The translations under genes were made by a program, and so were the position numbers. The notes beneath the pieces are model-generated. The model was given only the letters and a program-made list of their open reading frames with translations, was not told the DNA's origin and did no database searches. This document shows positions 1 through 8,379 of a stretch of DNA of 61,678 nt, in pieces; within the stretch, counting starts at the first letter, position 1, and each line of letters starts with the position of its first letter. Source of the DNA: Salimicrobium flavidum (GTDB lineage Bacteria > Bacillota > Bacilli > Bacillales > Halobacillaceae); contig NZ_FTOC01000011.1 in assembly GCF_900156645.1 (NCBI RefSeq), positions 1 to 61,678 on the forward strand. The letters are read 5' to 3'.

Positions 1-95
1 CCTACGGATCCGTATGGAGTGTCGTCCGCCAGCTTAGAAATAAAAAGGAATCCTACGTTAGAGGAAGAAATCAACACATTTCATTGTGGAGAACC
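1..95. repeat. Left copy of a 95-bp terminal inverted repeat
   Basis: Bases 1-95 are identical, base for base, to the reverse complement of 61584-61678; identity stops abruptly at base 96. The two copies therefore face each other across the whole window. Since the rest of the window is ordinary chromosomal DNA, the simplest reading is that the contig ends in two copies of a dispersed repeat (probably a mobile gene). Confidence 0.95.
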
Positions 96-105
96 ATATT
101 TCTAG
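1..105 (+). CDS. 3' tail of an unidentified repeated gene (partial)
   Basis: From base 1 the frame stays open for 34 codons to TAG at 103-105. The last residues include SASLEIKRNPTLEEEINTF. The right end of the window carries the same tail in the opposite orientation. The peptide looks protein-like (acidic and basic residues in alternation) but I do not recognise the family. A transposase is a fair guess only because the sequence is multicopy and lies at the contig edge. It has no start in the window. Confidence 0.35.
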   Translation, partial: PTDPYGVSSASLEIKRNPTLEEEINTFHCGEPYF

Positions 106-239
106 GGTTGTGAAATTTGAGAGAAACATACTGCTGTGAATATTCAATAAGCAAGAAAACTTGTGCAACTATCCACACTTATTACGCTTTAGTATAAATC
201 ACTCTATTTTTTCGCTCTTACTGGATTGTCAACACAAAA

Positions 240-410
240 CTAGACCATTTTGTTAAGGTGTTTCCGGCGATAAGCTGCCGGTGTAAGGTAGCCTAACGTT
301 CCATGAATGCAGATGTTATTGTACCAATGGATATAATCGAATAAAGCCCGTTTCAGTTCATGAAAGGGTGGAAAGCGTTCACCTAAAGCTTTAAAAACGA
401 GCAGTAGGCT
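240..410 (-). pseudogene. Remnant of an IS3-family transposase (C-terminal end of OrfB)
   Basis: Read on the minus strand, this stretch encodes the end of an integrase-core transposase. It contains FHELKRALFDYIHWYNN followed by IHGTLGYLTPAAYR, which matches the typical IS3/IS150 ending (YIxWYNNxRIHSxLGYLSPxxYR). The reading ends at TAG (240-242). Upstream the frame is closed by a stop at 411-413 and nothing resembling the catalytic DDE core follows, so only about 56 codons remain. It is a dead insertion-sequence relic between the contig edge and the toxin-antitoxin pair. Family assignment rests on the C-terminal motif alone. Confidence 0.75.
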
Positions 411-573
411 TTAGCAGACCAACTAGTTAAGAACGCTTTCCATCATTGAAACTCTGCCGCAGTGGCCTAGCATTATAAAATTAAGTTATTCATGTTAATA
501 TGTAAGTACATCAGTACATCCGCATGTATAAAAATCCATAATACTAATAAACCGGAAAGGGGAATATTGCGAA

Positions 574-837
574 ATGAGTGAAATGACCGATCGTAAAAAA
601 GAAACGCGAAAAGTCGTGCAAACAGGAAACAGTCTTGGCGTCGGTTTACCGAAGTCCATCATTGATTCCTTAGGGCTCTCCAAAGGGGATGAAATAGAAT
701 TTGAAGTCAAAGAGGATCAGATCATTTTGAACAAAAAGAAGAAATGGGAAGATGAAGTGGATACAGAACTGATCGAAATGCTCGGCGAAACGCTCAATGA
801 GCATGATCAGGTATTCAAAAACCTGAAGGATCGATAA
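574..837 (+). CDS. AbrB/MazE/SpoVT-type antitoxin of a Doc toxin
   Basis: This 87-residue protein has a swapped-hairpin AbrB/MazE DNA-binding fold at residues 10-55, with the characteristic VVQTGNSLGVGLPKSIIDSLG stretch and a following KGDEIEFEV strand. The acidic C-terminal tail (about 60-87) would be the toxin-neutralising segment. The start is ATG 574, about ten bases after AAAGGGG. The stop codon directly abuts the ATG of the Doc toxin, so the two are co-translated. By family logic the pair represses its own promoter, but I see no clear operator. Doc toxins are more famously paired with Phd; AbrB-type partners are also known. Confidence 0.85.
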   Translation: MSEMTDRKKETRKVVQTGNSLGVGLPKSIIDSLGLSKGDEIEFEVKEDQIILNKKKKWEDEVDTELIEMLGETLNEHDQVFKNLKDR

Positions 838-1239
838 ATGTCTTTCATTTATTTGAAAACAAAAGACGTAGCTCTAATCCACTTTATGATAATGAAAAAA
901 TATGGAGACGGCGAGCACGCTGGTATCAAAGATCAAGACATGCTCGAATCTGCGGTTCATCGACCACAACAGAGTGCCTTCGGAGATGAGGCATATCCCC
1001 GCTTAGTTGATAAAGCGGCCGCCCTGTTCGAATCCTTAGCCAGAAATCATTGCTTCCATAACGGAAACAAAAGGACGGCCCTTGCTTCCGTTGATATTTT
1101 TCTGAAGAAGAACGGCTGCAAGCTCATCCCTAATGACGAGGACATTGAGGAATTCACCGTAACTGTAGCACAGAGGGAAGTCGAGTTTAATGAAATCGTA
1201 GTGTGGTTAGAAGCCACTACAACAGAATACCGCCGTTAG
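838..1239 (+). CDS. doc: Doc (death-on-curing) Fic-family toxin
   Basis: This 133-residue protein carries the Fic/Doc core motif HCFHNGNKRTA at about residues 77-87, equivalent to HxFxxGNKRTA. Known Doc proteins phosphorylate elongation factor EF-Tu and stop translation; this one is expected to act in the cytoplasm on the same target (inference). Length fits the 120-135 residues usual for Doc. ATG 838 follows immediately on the antitoxin stop, a classic TA arrangement. The motif looks intact, so the toxin is probably active and needs its antitoxin. It sits next to an insertion-sequence relic, consistent with acquisition by transfer. Confidence 0.88.
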   Translation: MSFIYLKTKDVALIHFMIMKKYGDGEHAGIKDQDMLESAVHRPQQSAFGDEAYPRLVDKAAALFESLARNHCFHNGNKRTALASVDIFLKKNGCKLIPNDEDIEEFTVTVAQREVEFNEIVVWLEATTTEYRR

Positions 1240-1269
1240 AAACACAAACCGAATAGTTTTAAGAGAAAC

Positions 1270-1296
1270 GGCGAACTACTCTATAAGCGGTTCGCC
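1270..1296 (+). terminator. Hairpin downstream of doc
   Basis: GGCGAAC (1270-1276) pairs with GTTCGCC (1290-1296), followed by a short T-containing tract. It lies between doc and the NUDIX gene, so it plausibly ends the TA transcript. The U-tract is weak. Confidence 0.45.
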
Positions 1297-1377
1297 TTTG
1301 TAGTTAATTGATAATAGTCTGAATTTAAAAGTAATAATCAGGATTTACATACATATCAGATAAGGAGGACTTCTTCG

Positions 1378-1773
1378 ATGAAAAAACAGGTCAAAGTCGT
1401 TGCAGCCATCATAGAAAACGAAAAAAACGAAATCCTCTGCGCTCTGCGCGCCCCGGACATGAGCATCCCGAATATGTGGGAATTTCCCGGTGGAAAAGTA
1501 AAGACAGAAGAGTCCCTGCAGGAAGCGCTCGAACGGGAAATCGAAGAAGAGCTCGGATGTACGATTCAGGCAGGAGACGTGTTCAACCGGAACGTTCACG
1601 AGTACGATGCGTTCATCATCGAGCTGATTGCCCTGAAAGCTACCCTACAAGCAGGAACTCCCGAGCCGAAAGAACATGCCCGCCTTATCTGGCTGAAGCG
1701 TGAGAATTTGAATTCGCTCATCTGGGCACCTGCAGATATCCCGGCTGTCGAAGAACTTACACCTTCTCGGTAA
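1378..1773 (+). CDS. NUDIX hydrolase, MutT-like
   Basis: This 131-residue protein has a complete Nudix box at about residues 38-60 (GGKVKTEES, then REIEEELG), the metal-binding helix that hydrolyses nucleoside diphosphates linked to another group. The small size and the WEFPGGKV lead-in resemble MutT/CTP-pyrophosphohydrolase types that clean (oxidised) nucleotides; the exact substrate cannot be read from the sequence. ATG 1378 is preceded by AAGGAGG. Its 3' end overlaps by 17 bp the end of the convergent helicase gene, so there is no intergenic terminator between them. The tight tail-to-tail overlap suggests a long-standing pairing, perhaps genome maintenance or defence (inference). Confidence 0.88.
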   Translation: MKKQVKVVAAIIENEKNEILCALRAPDMSIPNMWEFPGGKVKTEESLQEALEREIEEELGCTIQAGDVFNRNVHEYDAFIIELIALKATLQAGTPEPKEHARLIWLKRENLNSLIWAPADIPAVEELTPSR

Positions 1774-4567
1774 GTTCCGTATACAGCTGCTCAGGCAGCC
1801 GGTGATGCAGTTCCATCTGCACTTCAATCGGCTGCTCCCCTTGCCAGGAAAACGCATCCCCCTGTCCGATATAAATATACGGCTCGGTAATCCCGTTTTC
1901 GATCTGCTTATACTTCCTGAGGAAGAGATGCAGCCGAATTCCACGTTCACGGTTATGAAGAATATTTTTCCCGCGTTCCGACCCTTGCGTCGTACTGTTC
2001 GGTGTTTCCCACTGGAACTGGGTGCGGCTGATCAGCTTATCGTTATAATTGATGCTTTCTTTGATATCCGCTTCTTTATGAAGATCGACGAACAAGAAGT
2101 AGTCGTCCCCATTCTGCAAAAGTCCCGAACCGCGAAAAGCGGAATGGCTCTTCCGATAGTTCGACATCAACGCGGCATCCGCCATCTGATACTGCTCATA
2201 CAATTTGAAATGCGGCAAGCCATAATTGTAGCTGCCAAATTCCCGTTCATACCGGAGCAGACCATATTCGAGTACATCCAACAAGTAAGCGCGATACTCT
2301 TCTTTTCCGAGCAACTTATCGAAAAGTAACGTGCGTTCGGCCACCTCTCCGTCAAAAGAGACTAGTTTCGGCGTCCGCTCCTGTTCCCGGGAATCGAAAA
2401 ATTCCTGATTCACATAACGGAAAGCGTGATCCACACTCTCCTCAGGCACCTCTTTGACCCACTTCTCCATCTCCTGTTTCGCTTCTCCTATCGTCAGTAA
2501 GCGTTTATGAACGAGAGCACGCAGCACCACAAAATCGTAGCTCCGCTTCAGCGGCAGCATCGATGACAGCCATTTGAGTGTTTTTTCAAACGTTTCATCC
2601 GCCGTCAGTACTTTGAGATGATCATCCTTTTCTGCAGCAGCCACAAACTCCAGATACGTTCTCTTCTTTTTGATGAACGACACCGGATCCGGGGCGTTTT
2701 CATACGTGTAGTAATCCATCAGCCAGTGAGGCACATTGCCGGCACGGACGCGCTTGAACTCCTGGTACTGCTCGCGCAAATACTTCATCGACATGAACGA
2801 TTCCTGATCGATCTGGGTGAGGATCCGTTCTTTTGAAATCTCGTCCATCTCGATATGCGTCGCTCCCGGCAGATGAACGAACCCTGTCGAAATCGCGACT
2901 TTCAGACTCTCTTTGTCATAGTAACGCTGGCCATTCAGCGCGATAGCGATAAGAAAGGTTTTGGCGTGATTGCCGATGAAATCGAGCACCGTCAAAAATT
3001 CTTTCCCCTCATGCTTACGTAAGCCCCGGCCGAGCTGCTGTATGAAAATGATCGGCGAGTTCGTCGGTCTGAGCATCAGCACCGTATTCACCGATGGAAT
3101 ATCCACCCCTTCGTTGAAAATATCCACCGTAAAAAGGAATTCTACCTGATCCTCCTCAGCTTCTAGACGCCGGATCGCTTCCTGACGCTCTTCGCCGGAA
3201 TGACTTCCGTCAAGAGCAAGACTCGGAACCCCCCGCTTCGTGAACTCTGCTGCCATATATCTCGCGTGCTCCAGGCTGGCGCAGAAGCCAAGCCCTTTTC
3301 TTTTCTCCCCGTCGAAACCGTAGAAATTCATTTTATCAATGATGAAATCGACCCGTTCGTTCACCTTCAGACGTTTCGTAATTTCATCAATGTCATCGAT
3401 GGATACATCGCTCAGGTCTACGCTATCGACATCCGTTACACCGAAATAGTGGAAAGGCACGATGATATCGTCTTCGAGTGCGTCATGGAGGCGTACTTCA
3501 AGCGCCACGTTCTGATCGAACTGTTCGAAAATCGACTGTTGGTCTCCCCGCTCCGGCGTCGCCGTCATCCCGAGTGTGAACGGGGCATCGAAGTGTTCGA
3601 ACACTTCCTGATAGGTCGGCGCCGTCACGTGATGCGCCTCATCATACACAATGTAATCGAAAGCGTCCGGGTCGAACGAATCGTAGTAGTTATGAAGTGT
3701 GCGGATATTCGCAAACAGATACTCCGCTTCAAAATCTTTCTGTGTGCCTGTCAGCAGCCCGAACGATACGTCGAAGTTATGTAAGAGATACTCAAACGTC
3801 TCCTTCGCCTTCTGCAGAATCTCTTCGCGGTGTACCACAAACAACAACCGCTTCGGCCGCTCCCGGCGCACGTCAAAAGCAGCCATGTACGTCTTCCCGG
3901 TTCCGGTCGCCGCCACGACGAGCGCTTTTTCCTCCCCGATGCCGCGAAGACGGTCGAGATTTTCCATCGCTCTCGTCTGCATCGTGTTCGGTGTCACATA
4001 GGCGCTTTTTTCATAGACGAGAGACTGGCGGGTCACCGTCTGTTCCAAGTTACGGACCAGTTCTTCATAGTCATGCAGAAATTTATCATCGACCTCGTGG
4101 CTCCTGGCCCATAGCTGATTGAATTCATCGAGCACCCGGTCCATGAAGGTGTCTTTTTCCTTTGAAATGATCTCCACATTCCACTCGATATTACTCTTCA
4201 GCGCGTGCTGCGTAATGTTCGAGGAGCCGATGATCACCTTGTAGAAATCGTCATATTCGAATATGTATGCTTTCGTATGGAAACCTGTCTTATCAGTAAC
4301 GAACACTTTCGACTCGATCGCCGGGAACTCACGAAGTTTCCTGAGCGCTTCCGGGTCGGTGAAATTCAAGTATGTAGAGGTCAGAATTTTTCCTTTCGTC
4401 CCTGCCGTCTCCGCTTCTTTCAGTGTATCGAGCAGCAGCTGCAGGCCGCTGAAATTGAGGAAAGCGACGCTGAAGTAAAAAGAGCGGCACGTCTCGATCG
4501 ATGTTTTCAACTCCTGGAATAAGTTATTCGAATCATTATTTAAAATCAATCTCGGTTCATTCGTCAT
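1757..4567 (-). CDS. PLD-like nuclease domain / DEAH helicase with DUF3427-type C-terminus
   Basis: This 936-residue protein combines three parts. Residues 1-180 form a phospholipase D-like (HKD) module with HTK at about 96-98 and GSSN at 113-116. Residues 195-550 are a superfamily 2 helicase with Walker A ATGTGKT (about 219-225), DEAH (308-311), TAT (334-336) and the QQLGRGLR motif VI. The remaining roughly 380 residues correspond to the DUF3427-type tail often found behind such helicases. Known relatives are annotated as DEAD/DEAH helicases, and some PLD-helicase proteins act in DNA restriction. Only one HKD motif is visible, so a dimeric nuclease is likely if it is active. Repair is an alternative role to phage defence. 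Confidence 0.85.
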   Translation of the reverse strand: MTNEPRLILNNDSNNLFQELKTSIETCRSFYFSVAFLNFSGLQLLLDTLKEAETAGTKGKILTSTYLNFTDPEALRKLREFPAIESKVFVTDKTGFHTKAYIFEYDDFYKVIIGSSNITQHALKSNIEWNVEIISKEKDTFMDRVLDEFNQLWARSHEVDDKFLHDYEELVRNLEQTVTRQSLVYEKSAYVTPNTMQTRAMENLDRLRGIGEEKALVVAATGTGKTYMAAFDVRRERPKRLLFVVHREEILQKAKETFEYLLHNFDVSFGLLTGTQKDFEAEYLFANIRTLHNYYDSFDPDAFDYIVYDEAHHVTAPTYQEVFEHFDAPFTLGMTATPERGDQQSIFEQFDQNVALEVRLHDALEDDIIVPFHYFGVTDVDSVDLSDVSIDDIDEITKRLKVNERVDFIIDKMNFYGFDGEKRKGLGFCASLEHARYMAAEFTKRGVPSLALDGSHSGEERQEAIRRLEAEEDQVEFLFTVDIFNEGVDIPSVNTVLMLRPTNSPIIFIQQLGRGLRKHEGKEFLTVLDFIGNHAKTFLIAIALNGQRYYDKESLKVAISTGFVHLPGATHIEMDEISKERILTQIDQESFMSMKYLREQYQEFKRVRAGNVPHWLMDYYTYENAPDPVSFIKKKRTYLEFVAAAEKDDHLKVLTADETFEKTLKWLSSMLPLKRSYDFVVLRALVHKRLLTIGEAKQEMEKWVKEVPEESVDHAFRYVNQEFFDSREQERTPKLVSFDGEVAERTLLFDKLLGKEEYRAYLLDVLEYGLLRYEREFGSYNYGLPHFKLYEQYQMADAALMSNYRKSHSAFRGSGLLQNGDDYFLFVDLHKEADIKESINYNDKLISRTQFQWETPNSTTQGSERGKNILHNRERGIRLHLFLRKYKQIENGITEPYIYIGQGDAFSWQGEQPIEVQMELHHRLPEQLYTELTEKV

Positions 4568-4767
4568 TTGATCACCCCTACACTTTGGAAATAAGTTGCA
4601 CTAATTTTACAGGAAATGTTTTGATCGATCAATGTAGTGCGTTCTGTTGTATCCCTAACGAAGACCGGATGAAACAGTTTGTTTTATTCGTACATCTCTA
4701 TCAGTTACAGTGAACATACACTTTTAAATAGGCTTGAACAGAGCTTTGAAATGAAGGAGAGATTCAC

Positions 4768-5415
4768 GTGAAAACGGAAATGCTCGAGAAGTACGATCAG
4801 TATATCGAAAAGTTCAAAAAGAACGCAGACCAGGATACACAGAACAAGATGAAAAAAGCGATCGAAGAATTGGAGAATTCCGAGGAAGGCGAAGGATTGA
4901 ATTCCGGAGAGAAAGCTCCTAATTTCAGACTTCCGGACGCCAAAGGGCAAACGGTCGAGCTTTATGATCAGTTAAAGCAGGGACCTGTCATCCTCACCTT
5001 CTATCGCGGTGGATGGTGCCCTTACTGTAACATGGAACTGCGCGAATACCAGCAGATCATCGATGACATCCATGACGAAGGCGCAGAATTGATCGCGGTG
5101 AGTCCTGAAGTACCGGATCAGTCTCTATCCACGAAGGAAAAGAACGAACTGGAGTACCACGTACTCAGTGACGTCGGCAACGAAGTCACTTCCGACTATA
5201 ATCTCGTCTATCAGCTTCCGGACTATCTGATTGAAGTCTACAAAAACAAGGGCCTCGACGTAGATAACCACAACGGGGATGACGAGTGGAAACTTCCCGT
5301 TTCCGCTACGTATATCATCAACACAGATGGCACGATCATTTTCGATTACACGAAAGCGGATTACAAAGATCGGGCAGAGCCTTCCGAAGTACTAAAAGAA
5401 CTGAAACAAGCCTGA
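4768..5415 (+). CDS. Peroxiredoxin-like (AhpC/TSA family) protein
   Basis: This 215-residue cytoplasmic protein has a predicted coiled N-terminus (1-45), then a thioredoxin-fold peroxiredoxin domain. The active motif is FYRGGWCPYCNMEL, giving a CPYC pair at residues 84 and 87. This GGWCPYC signature marks the AhpC/TSA subfamily often called peroxiredoxin-like; it probably reduces peroxides using thiols. The start is GTG 4768, preceded by AAGGAGAG. It stands alone with its own perfect terminator and is followed by an azoreductase, together suggesting a small redox/thiol-stress neighbourhood. Electron donor and exact substrate are unknown. Confidence 0.85.
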   Translation: MKTEMLEKYDQYIEKFKKNADQDTQNKMKKAIEELENSEEGEGLNSGEKAPNFRLPDAKGQTVELYDQLKQGPVILTFYRGGWCPYCNMELREYQQIIDDIHDEGAELIAVSPEVPDQSLSTKEKNELEYHVLSDVGNEVTSDYNLVYQLPDYLIEVYKNKGLDVDNHNGDDEWKLPVSATYIINTDGTIIFDYTKADYKDRAEPSEVLKELKQA

Positions 5416-5421
5416 CATATC

Positions 5422-5454
5422 AAAAGGAGGCACGTATGCAGCGTGCCTCCTTTT
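5422..5454 (+). terminator. Rho-independent terminator of the peroxiredoxin-like gene
   Basis: AAAAGGAGGCACG (5422-5434) pairs perfectly with CGTGCCTCCTTTT (5442-5454), a 13-bp stem ending in Ts. Confidence 0.9.
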
Positions 5455-5647
5455 GTATATTTTTTTACTGGAATCAGATTCAATCCACACATTTTTACCC
5501 CCGTTAAAAAGGGAATTGTTTGAACAAAACCATTACTTATTACTCTTTCTGGAGAAGAAAACGTTTTCCCCATATGAAATGTTGGATTCGAGATTTCAGA
5601 AACTATTACAATAGTCGTTGTGACTTACAGAACAGGAGGAAGATAAT

Positions 5648-6283
5648 ATGAACGTATTAGTAGTTAAAGCAAATAACAGACCAGATGGAATTTCCACAAG
5701 AATGTACAACACGTTCCTCGAACAAATAGAACAGAACGAGGAACTGAATATAAACACGTATGACCTTTTCGAAGAGGATATGCCTTATTTCGGCCAGGAT
5801 CTCTTCAGCGCCCTCGGCAAAATGCAGGAAGGCGTCGAATTGAACGACACGGAATCCCGTCTACTCCAGGCGAAACAGAAAGCGAAAGACCTGATCAGTG
5901 ACGCGGACGTCGTCGTACTCGCATTCCCGCTCTGGAACTTCACCGTTCCTGCGAAGATGCAGACGTTCATCGACTATCTCGCGGAAGCAGGATTTTCTTT
6001 CCGCTATACGCCGGAAGGCCAGCACCAGCCGCTTCTCACCGACAAACGCGTCATCATGCTGAACGCCCGTGGCGGCAATTACTCCGCTCCGGAGATGCAG
6101 CCGGTTGAGATGGCCGTAAATTATGTCCGTAATATCTTCGGCATGCATTTCGGTATGGATATCAGAGAAGAAGTCGTCATCGAAGGCCACAATGCGAATC
6201 CTGCTGAAGCGGAATCCATCGTGAATGAAGGTCTCGAAGACGTGAAGAAAGCAGCTCAGAATCTCGCTTATCAGAACACGTAA
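5648..6283 (+). CDS. azoR: FMN-dependent NADH-azoreductase
   Basis: This 211-residue flavodoxin-fold enzyme contains the family landmarks FPLWNFTVPAKMQ (about 93-105) and NARGGNYS (139-146), which line the FMN and substrate site. AzoR-type enzymes reduce quinones, nitro-aromatics and azo dyes with NADH in two-electron steps, protecting against thiol-reactive quinones. In Bacillus such genes are typically controlled by YodB/MhqR-type repressors; I see no convincing operator here. ATG 5648 is preceded by AGGAGGAAGATAAT. Length matches the family. A long hairpin terminator follows. Confidence 0.9.
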   Translation: MNVLVVKANNRPDGISTRMYNTFLEQIEQNEELNINTYDLFEEDMPYFGQDLFSALGKMQEGVELNDTESRLLQAKQKAKDLISDADVVVLAFPLWNFTVPAKMQTFIDYLAEAGFSFRYTPEGQHQPLLTDKRVIMLNARGGNYSAPEMQPVEMAVNYVRNIFGMHFGMDIREEVVIEGHNANPAEAESIVNEGLEDVKKAAQNLAYQNT

Positions 6284-6367
6284 CTCCTGATTTCAGTTAA
6301 AGAGGAGCTAATCTTAGGGTCCCCTCTATTTTTGGATCACTGAACGCCATTTTATAAAAGAAAAACA

Positions 6368-6418
6368 AAGAACCCCCGTGCCAAGGAACAAGTATGTTCC
6401 CTTCCACGGGGATTCTTT
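6368..6418 (+). terminator. Terminator after the azoreductase
   Basis: A long stem (6368-6390 with 6394-6418) contains CCCCGTG facing CACGGGG and ends in a run of Ts. It ends the azoR transcript and isolates it from the riboswitch leader downstream. Confidence 0.85.
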
Positions 6419-6554
6419 TTTCTAAAGGAAAATAGCAGAGATACCATCCTTACACTCACTGATCCGATTAAATTTTCTGACTTTTCTTTCATTCGTCATT
6501 AACATAAAAACTCTCCCTTGCTATGATTGTCATTAATTAAATAACGGACGTATT

Positions 6555-6705
6555 CTTATCCAGAGAGGTGGAGGGACTGGCCCTGCGAAACCCGGCAACC
6601 GCTACATATGTAGCAAGGTGCCAAATCCTACTGAGCTTCAAGGCTCGGGAAGATAAGAGAAACTTAGCTTTCTTGCCTCTCTACTTAATTCGTTAGAGAG
6701 ATTTT
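6555..6705 (+). promoter_or_regulatory. SAM-I (S-box) riboswitch, first of a tandem pair
   Basis: CTTATC (6555-6560) to GATAAG (6652-6657) bounds an S-box aptamer. The core GTGGAGGGACTGGCCC and AAACCCGGCAACC matches the SAM-I consensus nearly perfectly, and AAGGTGCCAAATCC forms the usual P3/P4 region. An attenuator follows: CTCTCTA (6677-6683) pairs with TAGAGAG (6694-6700) before ATTTTT. It is a complete aptamer plus terminator and should end transcription when S-adenosylmethionine is high. Confidence 0.93.
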
Positions 6706-6721
6706 TAATTTCATATGATAA

Positions 6722-6860
6722 CTTATCCAGAGCGGCGGAGGGACTGGCCCTACGATGCCCGGCAACCTATCAGAACGATAAGGTACTAAATCCAGCAGGA
6801 GAAACCCTGGAAGATAAGTCGAGACGAACCTCTTCTTAACTTTCAGGAGAGGTTTTTTTA
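6722..6860 (+). promoter_or_regulatory. SAM-I (S-box) riboswitch, second of a tandem pair
   Basis: A second S-box runs from CTTATC (6722-6727) to GATAAG (6813-6818), with GGCGGAGGGACTGGCCC and GCCCGGCAACC. It has its own attenuator, AACCTCT (6827-6833) pairing with AGAGGTT ahead of seven Ts, ending at about 6859. Tandem full-length SAM-I units give steeper SAM control. The gene they drive is only 128 bp further on and is a truncated transporter. Confidence 0.92.
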
Positions 6861-6887
6861 TTAGATTCATTTAACGGTTGAACGTAA

Positions 6888-6990
6888 GAGCAAAAGGGTG
6901 GGAACGCCTGCGGGACTAGCACGAACCGAAAATCACCCGAATCGACCAACGAGAGATTCGGGAAGTTGAGGTCGCGCCCGCGGCAAAGTG
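6888..6990 (-). repeat. Dispersed Bacillaceae-type repeat fused to the symporter gene
   Basis: This GC-rich stretch contains ACGCCTGCGGGACTAGCACG and GGTCGCGCCCGCGG. On the opposite strand it begins CCGCGGGC and has CCCGCAGGCGTTCCC, similar in order to the element at 49645-49736, so both probably belong to one family. Its inner end runs directly into the first codons of the symporter frame. Confidence 0.6.
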
Positions 6991-8319
6991 AACCCCTGGC
7001 TCGTCGGGGCGAGCTTCGCAACTTCCTATGCCAGTGCTAACCTGTTCATCGGGGTGCCGGGCCTCGCCTATCAGTACGGCACCGCGGTACTCTGGTACAC
7101 GCTCGGCTGTTTCGGCGTATCATGGTTGGCTCTCCTTCTCTTCGCTAAAACCTTTTGGTGTTACGGCAGAGACTTTGGCCGTGTCTCGACGCTTCCGGAG
7201 TGGCTCGGAAAACGGTATAACTCCAAAGCGCTTCAGGCTCTCGTCTCTTTGCTTATTTTATTCAACGTCTATTATATCGTCGGCCAAAACGTCGGCCTTG
7301 CAACGATTTTTGAAACCGTCATCGGAGTAACAATCACCATTCTGTACATCGGCCTCGGCGGAGCTTACGCGCAAATCGTGACGGATGGTATCCAGGGGAT
7401 TTTCATGGCTATCACTTCCGTGTTCGTTGCCCTCTCCTTTTTATGGACCATCGGTGGCGGATGGAATGTGTTCGGTGAACTGACCAGTCAGCTCGCTTCC
7501 ATCAACCCGGACTTGACCTCAGCTGTCGCAAACAGTGGACCTTACAACAGTGTGCTCGCCATCATGGCTGTTCAGTTTCTGTTATTCAGTTTCGTTCTGA
7601 TGCCGCACCTCCTGAACAAAGTACTTTCGATCGAGACGGAAAAAGAATTGGCGCCGTTCACTCTTTCAGCGGGTATCGTGCTTTTTGTCATTTCGACACT
7701 CATGGTGCTCGGCGGCCTGGGCGCCCGTGTTCTTTTCCCAGCCCTGCAGAGTGCTGATGCGGCTATTCCGATGTATATCATCGAAGCGTTCCCTGCTGTC
7801 ATTGCCACGCTTATGATCGTCGGAATCGTTTCCGCGATTCTGTCGAGTACGGACAGCCTGTATCTCGGGATTACGACCAGCATCGGGAACGATCTGTATC
7901 GCGTCGTCGCTCCATTTTTGTCGAAGAAAACACTTACGCCGGCCCAGCTGGATAAAAGAGCACTGAACGTTGCCAAAGGATCGCTCGTTATCATCGGGAT
8001 GCTGTCGCTTTACTTCTCCCTCGAGCGTCCGGATTCCCTGTCGATTCTGATCCAGTTCAGCTTCTCGGCGATTCTCTCAGGAATCCTCGCGCCGATCAGC
8101 CTCGGATATATCTGGAGTCGGGGCAATAACTACGGAGCCATCGCTGCTCTCATTACAGGAGCATCCATGTATGTCCTGTTCACGAGTATGAACCTGATTG
8201 CGAACATTTACCTGGCTATGTTCTTCAGCTCGTTGGCCTCTTTTGCTGTGATGTTCGTCGTAAGCATTCTGACTGCGAAACAGGCAGTATCAGAAAAAGA
8301 ATTGAGAAAAACAGTCTGA
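6988..8319 (+). pseudogene. Sodium:solute symporter (SSS family), 5'-truncated
   Basis: The 443-codon frame begins at GTG 6988 and reads straight into NPWLVGASFATSYASANLF, the part of an SSS transporter that normally follows the first membrane helix and the GGRxL loop. About 40-50 N-terminal residues are missing, no ribosome-binding site precedes the GTG, and the missing part is replaced by a dispersed repeat. Within the frame the segment between FETVIG and ILYIGLGG also looks about ten residues short for the family (judged from memory). Several hydrophobic helices follow to the end. The tandem S-box leader upstream suggests the intact gene imported methionine or a related compound (inference). 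The product is probably non-functional. Confidence 0.7.
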
Positions 8320-8327
8320 CTAAGAGA

Positions 8328-8359
8328 AGAAGCAATCGGGCCAGAGGCCGATTGCTTCT
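8328..8359. terminator. Bidirectional terminator between symporter and lipoprotein genes
   Basis: AGAAGCAATCGG (8328-8339) pairs with CCGATTGCTTCT (8348-8359), followed by Ts on the plus strand. The flanking genes converge here. Confidence 0.85.
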
Positions 8360-8379
8360 TTTTCAGGTTAAATTTAATT

